Shown here in pieces: positions 57,801-64,000 of a DNA stretch of 64,000 nt. The stretch comes from Caenorhabditis elegans (Eukaryota; Nematoda; Chromadorea; Rhabditida; Rhabditidae). The DNA is taken from contig NC_003280.10 in the NCBI RefSeq assembly GCF_000002985.6, forward strand, positions 5,018,501 through 5,082,500, given 5' to 3'. Position numbers and translations under genes: made by a program. Positions within the stretch are counted from its first letter, which is position 1. Each line of letters opens with the position of its first letter. The notes beneath the pieces were generated by a model. That model made no database searches, had not been told where the DNA came from, and was given only the letters and a program-made list of their open reading frames with translations.

Positions 57801-58920
57801 AGAGACCCCGAAATACTGGCTGTATTTTGAAAGGTCATCTCAATAGAAAAGATGGAAGACTACAGAAAAACTATTGAGAGACCCCGAAATACTGGCTGTA
57901 TTTTGAAAGGTTATCTCAATAGCAAAGATGGTAGACTACAGAAAAACTATTGTGAGACCCCGAAATACTGACTGTATTTTGAAAGGTTATCTCAATAGAA
58001 AAGATGGAAGACTACAGAAAAACTATTGAGAGACCCCGAAATACTGGCTGTATTTTGAAAGGTCATCTCAATAGAAAAGATGGAAGACTACAGAAAAACT
58101 ATTGTGAGACCCCGAAATACTGGCTGTATTTTGAAAGGTCATCTCAATAGAAAAGATGGAAGAAGTGGAAGACTACAGAAAAACTATTGAGAGACCCCGA
58201 AATACTGGCTGTATTTTGAAAGGTCATCTCAATAGAAAAGATGGAAGAAGTGGAAGACTACAGAAAAAACTATTGAGAGACCCCGAAATACTGGCTGTAT
58301 TTTGAAAGGTCATCTCAATAGAAAAGAGGAAGACTACAGAGAAACTGTTGAGAGACCCCGAAATACTGGCTGTATTTTGAAAGGTCATCTCAATAGAAAA
58401 GATGGAATACTACAGAAAAACTATTGAGAGACCCCGAAATACTGGCTGTATTTTGAAAGGTCATCTCAATAGAAAAGATGGAAGACTACAGAAAAACTAT
58501 TGAGAGACCCCGAAATACTGGCTGTATTTTGAAAGGTCATCTCAATAGAAAAAATGGAACAAGTGGAAGACTACAGAAAAACTATTGTGAGACCCCGAAA
58601 TACTGGCTGTATTTTGAAAGGTCATCTCAATAGAAAAGATGGAAGACTACAGAAAAACTATTGAGAGACCCCGAAATACTGGCTGTATTTTGAAAGGTCA
58701 TCTCAATAGAAAAGATGGAAGACTACAGAAAAACTATTGAGAGACCCCGAAATACTGGCTGTATTTTGAAAGGTCATCTCAATAGAAAAGATGGAAGACT
58801 ACAGAAAAACTATTGTGAGACCCCGAAATACTGACTGTATTTTGAAAGGTCATCTCAATAGAAAAGATGGAAGAAGTGGAAGACTACAGAAAAACTATTG
58901 AGAGACCCCGAAATACTGGC
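54809..58920. repeat. 76-bp tandem minisatellite, about 54 copies
   Basis: The unit begins CTGTATTTTGAAAGGTCATC and passes through GATGGAAGACTACAG to GAGACCCCGAAATACTGG; start-to-start distances such as 55501 to 55577 are exactly 76. Most units are near identical. Variants include 85-bp units with a 9-base AAGTGGAAG duplication, 75- and 72-bp deletion forms, and point variants (TTGTGAGACC, TTAAGAGACC, GGTTATCTC, GACTGTATT). Since 76 is not a multiple of 3, no frame stays open across the array, so it is not coding. Confidence 0.98.
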
Positions 58921-59289
58921 TGGTGATCCTCATGAATCGAAGACTTTTGTGGGGAGACCGAGGACCTCCGCCTCTGATTTAGGATCCTCCCAGAGTTTTG
59001 AGGGCGTGAATGGGTGTTCGAGCATCCCAGCAGATGAGCGACGCTTCCCGAGGTGTCAGACCCCGATATACTGTATGTATTTGGAAATGTCCTCAGGGGA
59101 CAAACTGGAGTAACGATCGAGATGTACCCAGACACATAATGATATAGTTGTAAATAAAACGAAAAAAATGCAAATAAATTTCAAAGAAATTATGAAATAT
59201 AGAAGAATATTTCACAACAGCGAGTACTTCGAAACTACAGTACTCTTATTAAAGAGTACTGTAGTCTCTGTGACCGCTTCTTTCATTTA
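58921..59289. other. Unique module and degenerate repeat bordering the minisatellite
   Basis: After the last full unit comes about 135 bases of GC-rich unique sequence (58921-59057). Then a diverged half unit CAGACCCCGATATACTGTATGTATTTGGAAATGTCCTC at about 59059 closes the array. 59233-59266 is a perfect short foldback (CTACAGTACTCTT/AAGAGTACTGTAG). No gene seen. Confidence 0.6.
59233..59266. repeat. Short perfect foldback
   Basis: ACTACAGTACTCTT, a loop of about four bases, then AAGAGTACTGTAGT. It is the terminal motif of the GCGCC/TACAGTA family fused to its own inverse without the internal modules. Confidence 0.8.
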
Positions 59290-59548
59290 CTAAAAACAAT
59301 TAAACCCACACTGTACAGTCGTCTGCACATTAACCAAATCCTTTTCGTCCACAATCCGGAAACCGTCGCTTTCTCCTGTGTAGCTTCTCACAGTGACGTC
59401 GTTCCAAAAAACGTTCAAATTGTTGTGTATGTGGCATTCTCGAAATGCTAAAATTTCAGCTATTAAAATGCTCGGAAATATCTGAAATTTTACCTTCAAT
59501 ACACCAGAAACATAGCTCTCTTCCGAGCAGAGGGACTGTCAACGGCAT
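59290..59548 (-). CDS. Conserved-looking 70-aa protein, function unknown
   Basis: Two exons, 59548-59494 and 59447-59290, joined over a 46-base intron. The protein starts MPLTVPLLGRELCFWC and ends VQTTVQCGFNCF, with no signal peptide or membrane segment, four cysteines and an aromatic-rich core (NLNVFWNDVTVRSY). I do not recognise it. It lies 380 bases downstream of dsh-2 on the same strand, a distance compatible with an operon, but I saw no strong U-rich spacer. The intron consensus is good, so the gene is probably real, though the first exon could be longer. Confidence 0.5.
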
Positions 59549-59928
59549 TTTGATTGGAAGCCGAAATAAAAATGATATTGGTAGCCTTTCCAAGTTGGAT
59601 TGCCACGTGTAGAGTTCAAGTTTTTAATTCACGTCAAAACGAAAATGTATTCAAACTTTGGATTTTTTGCTAACTTCACGCTTATTTATTGTGGCCACGT
59701 TTATTCTTTTTTTAATCGAAATTAAATTTTTATTAAAACTTTGAAAACGTTTATTATTGAACATGAAAAGTGCTGATATCAAATTAAAAGTCGCTATTTA
59801 GATGAGAACATGAAAAAGGCAGTGGATGTCGAGAGATTAAAAATGACAAATATCCCGTTGGGAGGAATACACAGTTAACACAAATTAAAACATATCAAAA
59901 AATACAGAGAAACAAGAACATCTACTAA
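59549..59928. other. dsh-2 3' flank
   Basis: 380 AT-rich bases between the dsh-2 stop and the 70-aa gene. A TTTATT (minus-strand AATAAA) occurs at about 59692. Nothing else recognised. Confidence 0.5.
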
Positions 59929-62657
59929 TCAATTATCAATGTTAAACTGTGGATGACTTCCGTTCATTGCAGCTCGAAACGAGCTTCTCGAAGCGACGCG
60001 GTCCAGATCAACAGCTAAACCAGACCCACTGCTGAGTGATGCAGGCTTCCGTGGTAGTTCGACGTACCTAAAGGAATAAAACGTTTTAAATTTTTTTTAA
60101 ATGATTTATCAATCTGCACCTTCTCGAGCTTCCTCTACTACTCCCACTCGCTTGACTTCTCTGATCATCTCGCGTCCTTCTGCAATCATTGACAGATGCC
60201 TTTCCGTGAGGAAATGGAGACGCCGGTAGTGATGCGTATCCGCCAGTCATTGAAGAAGGTAGAATGACCGAATTTCGATGATTGCACTGCGCCAGCTGTT
60301 GGCGGTTGTGGTGGGTACATTGATGGAGGGAAGATCAGATTGTTGCTGCTATGACCAGACGCAGATGATGCGTGACTTTGTGGATACTTGTATCCTCCGT
60401 CAGGTCCTCGCAGTTGGGTGTAGTCTAGAAAATGAATTTTAAATGTTTTAAATTGGAATTTTTCTTCAAATCCTTACCTGCACACTCATCTCCCATGACG
60501 TAGTAGCATTCTTTCGTAAAACTCTGCTTTCCAACTCCAGGTCTGATGTATCCAAGCTTCAACATTTCCTCAGCAAACTCACGAGCTTTCTTCTTCGTCT
60601 CAAGCCCTTGAACATGCTTGACAAGCCACTCGACTAGATCAGTTCCCAAGAAAGACATGGGGATTGGGATCTTAAACCAGTAACGATCCTTGATGTCAAG
60701 ACCTGATCCTGGAGCTGCCATTACTTCTACTACATATTTCTTATCCGTCATCACGTTCAAACAGTTAGCTGGCGGAGGCCCGCCAAACGGAGTTCCACTC
60801 GCAGAACTGTTCGTTGGCCAATCATCTGGAATGGGCGTTGACGAGCTTTCTGTAAGGAAAAATTCTTTTAATTTCAGACTTAAAATGTAAATGTCCTCAC
60901 CTTCAGATATACTTGGCATTGCCTTCATAGCATTCGTGGCATGCTTCACCCATTCGTTTGGATCAATTGGCCGAATTGGCTCTGCACGTGGATTTCTCGG
61001 AAAAGCATTTTGCTTTGGATCTCCAGTTTTTGCAATCGTCAATGTCAAGTATTGACGCTGAACTGCCTCTCGTAACAGTTGTACTGCTTCCTTGTTCGAG
61101 TAATTTCCCAAACTAATTTCATTGATTCCAACGATCATATCTCCAATATCAATTCTACCATCCAGTGCAACAGCTCCACGATCCTGAATATCTCCAACGT
61201 AAAGACCAGCATCTCCTCGAGCGTTGGTATGTCCTGAAGGCGTCATTCCAAGTGGTATTGTTTCAAGGTTCAAACGAACAGTGATTACTTCTAGACCCAT
61301 TGACGATTCTAAAAAAAGGACAGGATTATTGAATTGGAATTCGAGAATACAAAAATTTAGACAAACTAAGTATACACACCGGTGATGCTTGAAAATGAAG
61401 ATGAAGCCGTCGAGATTGATGGCATTCGTTTCCACTTGTTCCTCATTTCCTTTTGCTGTTGACGCCATTTTTGCTTCAAATGAACTTGCGAAACCGACGT
61501 TAAATCAGTATTGATGGATCTGCTGTCGTCTTCATCTTCATCATAATATGTGACACCGTCTCGGTAATGATCATCCGACTCTGTTGTTACATCGAATGTG
61601 GATTCTTCATAATGATTTTGACGATGGTGATTGTGGCGGTTGTTGTGCTTCATGTGGGGCAGGTGACGTTCTGCAAAATTAAGAGATTTGGAGATATAAA
61701 ACCTTTATAAAGTTACCATAAGCTTGCGGTGCATGTTTTCTATTGTAAGCATGCGCCTTTTTAACATAAGTCGGAAGAGATGATGCTTGAGATTCGTCAT
61801 CAGAAAATGGAGCTGCAAATTCAAGTGTATTGTTTGAAAATATTTTTTTTAAACTAACTTGGATTATCGTAATGATGGGCAGCTCTGAGATATTCTCTCG
61901 ATCCACTGCTTCCCTTCGAGGATCCGTCTTGCTTCCTTCTATGTCTTCCTGAGCTGGTGTCAGAGTGCACAGATCCCTCGACGGTAAGCAAATACAACTC
62001 GAATCGTCCATTTTTCAAAGGATATAGCCGTCGAGAATCGTCACGAACTTCAGCTTTCACTTCCCTGAAATTCAGTTTATCAATAATAAACATGATAATA
62101 AAAAACAAAAACCCAGTAAAAACTTACAATCCAGTATCAGGATCCAGCGCGATGCAATAATACTTGAAATTTGTTCTCATCAGCTTCCGTTTGACATCTC
62201 GCAAAGTTATGCAATCAGGTGGTACGTGCACTTCCACCATGTAAGGATGTTCTTGATCGTCCAAGTGACAGTAAACCTGAAATGTTGAATTTGAATTGTT
62301 TTTTGTTAAACTTAAAATTGATAAAAATCCCTGCTTAATTACCTTTGTAATGGTCCTGGCAAATGTAAGAGGTTTAGGAAGTGGCTCCATAACTGACGAA
62401 ACAGTATCACCAAACTCTTTGGAAAAATCATCCACATAAATGTTAGAAACATCTTCTTCATGCTCTCCATGTGCGATATTTTTCGATTCCTGTGTTTCAT
62501 GTGTTTCTGTAAAAGCATCAAAGCTGTCCAGATTTTCTTGATCTTCCTCAAGACCATTTCGATTTCTCAGAGAAATTTTTGCGGCAATAACTGTGCAAGG
62601 CGTGGCAACATCTGATGCGTCAAATGATGAATCAATTGGTGAAGGGGAATCTGTCAT
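59929..62657 (-). CDS. dsh-2: DSH-2, Dishevelled Wnt-signalling protein
   Basis: Exons: 62657-62343, 62276-62128, 62064-61859, 61812-61717, 61670-61380, 61308-60901, 60849-60478, then 60424-60120 (internally problematic) and 60067-59929. Domains: DIX (about residues 90-175, VYCHLDDQEHPYMVEVHVPP), a His/Asp-rich linker, PDZ (about 358-445, ITVRLNLETIPLGMTPSG), DEP (about 525-610, WFKIPIPMSFLGTDLVEWL), and a C-terminal ASRSSFRAAMNGSHPQF that matches the ASRQSFRMAMGNP end of vertebrate Dvl. DSH-2 transduces Frizzled signals in asymmetric division and spindle orientation in worms. The 60120-60424 exon switches frame; a 127-base intron (60287-60161, GTGCAA...ATCAG) would restore it and give 717 aa. 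TTTTCAG lies 10 bases before the ATG. Confidence 0.92.
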
Positions 62658-63207
62658 TTTGTCTTATCTGAAAAGAAAAAAAAACAATAAAATAGTATAC
62701 TTTTAAGCTAGAAGTACAAAATAAATCCGATAAGATAAACGTTCATAGCAAATAACAAAAGAAAACCGATATTTTATGATGGAAAACCAGAACCCTGAAG
62801 ACAATAAATTTGAACATTGTCTGACTAGCGCTTTTTTTTGCATTAGGTTCATACACCGTGACGTAGAAATGCATACAGTCTTTCTCTGCGTCTCCTCTTC
62901 TTGTGGTCTCTTGCTCTCATTAGATGTCAACGCGTCTTCAGCCAAGGTCAGGTCAATTGACATGTGGGGACTCATCAAGAAAATCGATAATAATATTGTT
63001 TGTTTATTTGGACAAAGAGTATACCCAATGACATAATAATTATTGTACATAAAAATCGGAATCCCATTGCGTTAATATTTAGAGGTGTTGGAAAGATCAT
63101 CACAATATAAATGTTTTGTTATGTAAATTTTAAAGACCAGATACCCAAACTAAAATGCTAATAGTGCGAGAGCAAATATAATATCGAGTTAGCTCATTAT
63201 CTCCAAT
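62658..63207. other. Upstream region of dsh-2
   Basis: 550 bases between the dsh-2 start and the stop of the next minus-strand gene. The TTTTCAG acceptor at 62668 implies trans-splicing. The stretch at 62820-62950 is GC-richer and open on both strands by chance. No RNA gene seen. Confidence 0.5.
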
Positions 63208-63864
63208 TCAATTAACTGGAGCCAGATTTCGCAAGAGCTGTTGCGAAACTGACGCGAATGCAATTGAGAGAAGCTCTTTGGAGTCGTACGGAGCAAAGCT
63301 TCCCGGCTCCCACGTGGTAACAGATGTCTTGTAAACCTATAAAGTAACTGGTGTAAAGATTAATGTTTCCACTTCATGTCTCACATTTTTAATAGCTTGT
63401 GTCACCGATGTGGAAAATTCATCATCTGGAAGGCCTTCAGATTTGGCGGCTCGTTGAATCACTTCTACAAGAGTGGATGGAATTTCTAAAAGCTGTGAAA
63501 TCGCATCAAAATATTTCGATTCATGATGTAGAACTATTTTGCATGTTGAGTAATATCTGCAAATGAGATTGACTGTAATTTTTTGTCTTGAACTTTTGAT
63601 CTAGATTTACCTTCCAGAAATCTCCATTAAAAATGGTTGAATCACAACAACAGCAGCATCTTCTTTTGCTTTATTCGTTTTTCGTGCAGCTTCCACTTTT
63701 ATCTCACACATCTTGCGAGCCTTCTCTTCACCAGCTACTAATGGCCTGAAGTTTGCGATAACGGACGTGAGTCCCCGACAGATTGCCATGGCTCCGGATT
63801 TCGTGAATGCATCAGAAGCGACGGTTAACAAATCAGCGTCACAGTTGAATAAGGCGAATTCAAT
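63208..63864 (-). CDS. Unrecognised protein, C-terminal part (gene runs off the window)
   Basis: Three 3' exons: 63864-63611, 63556-63385, 63336-63208, in frame, giving the last 185 residues. The sequence is helical and hydrophilic (ADLLTVASDAFTKSGAMAICRGLTSVIANFRPLVAGEEKARKM split by short loops) with no obvious catalytic motif, signal or membrane segment. More 5' exons should lie beyond 64000, because the first exon seen starts at a TTTTCAG acceptor without an ATG. I cannot name the family. It lies 550 bases upstream of dsh-2 on the same strand. Confidence 0.75.
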
Positions 63865-63922
63865 CTGAAAATTCAAATATAATTTCAGCATTATTAACCA
63901 GCCGGGAAAATAGAAAAAAAAA

Positions 63923-64000
63923 TACGGTATCCGGTCTCGACGCGACGATTTTTGTAAAATACAAACAAGTGTGCGTCTTTAAAGAGTACTTTAATTTCAT
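63923..64000. repeat. Arm of the GCGCC/TACAGTA family at the window edge
   Basis: AAATACGGTATCCGGTCTCGACGCGACG followed by GTGCGTCTTTAAAGAGTACT. Inside an intron of the partial gene; its partner arm, if any, lies outside. Confidence 0.65.

Noticed and set aside
62776-63036. 86-codon + frame upstream of dsh-2
   Set aside because: Overlapped by an equally long minus frame; no splice signals or recognised domain. Treated as flank.
1-64000. CRISPR arrays, bacterial operators, terminators or insertion sequences
   Set aside because: The sequence is nuclear nematode DNA. The only regular array has 76-base units without spacers.

Overview
The window is nuclear DNA of a Caenorhabditis nematode, almost certainly C. 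elegans chromosome II. It is AT-rich, introns are short with TTTTCAG acceptors, and many start codons sit a few bases downstream of an unpaired acceptor, as expected for trans-splicing. I recognise nsy-1, lrr-1, ify-1, rpl-22, smc-5 and dsh-2 in an order that fits clones F59A6, F33G12 and C27A2 (recalled, not looked up). All gene models were spliced by hand, with reading frame checked across every junction.

Layout: 1-4260 is non-coding DNA upstream of nsy-1. nsy-1 (ASK1-type MAPKKK) runs + from 4384 to 11092. A tight minus-strand block, 22179 back to 11498, looks like a five-gene operon: a 100-aa single-pass membrane protein, a GM130-like golgin, lrr-1 (CUL-2 substrate receptor), a C7orf25/DUF1308 protein with a tRNA-Ile in one intron, and a WDR83/MORG1 WD-repeat protein. 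From 22180 to 31414 there are 9 kb without a convincing gene. A PP2C-like phosphatase-domain gene follows (+, 31422-35160), then ify-1 (securin, minus), rpl-22 (+), two tandem histidine acid phosphatase genes (minus; the first carries a second identical tRNA-Ile in an intron), smc-5 (+, 43637-48470), a Ly6-like GPI-type protein, an extremely Cys/Gly-rich secreted proprotein and a small C2H2 zinc-finger gene (all minus). A 4.1-kb minisatellite of 76-bp units fills 54809-58920. The right end holds a 70-aa gene, dsh-2 (Dishevelled, minus, 62657-59929) and the 3' part of an unrecognised gene that leaves the window.

Several genes serve chromosome or cell-cycle work (ify-1, smc-5, lrr-1) or signalling (nsy-1, the MORG1-like gene, dsh-2), but the sequence does not show that they act together. 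Introns and intergenic DNA carry at least four families of small inverted-repeat elements.

Most worth checking: a short highly structured first intron in rpl-22 whose hairpin resembles an L22 protein binding site and whose retention would give a premature stop; the 188-aa proprotein with about 38 cysteines in 75 residues between two basic cleavage sites; the minisatellite with higher-order block structure; and a dsh-2 exon that cannot be read in one frame.
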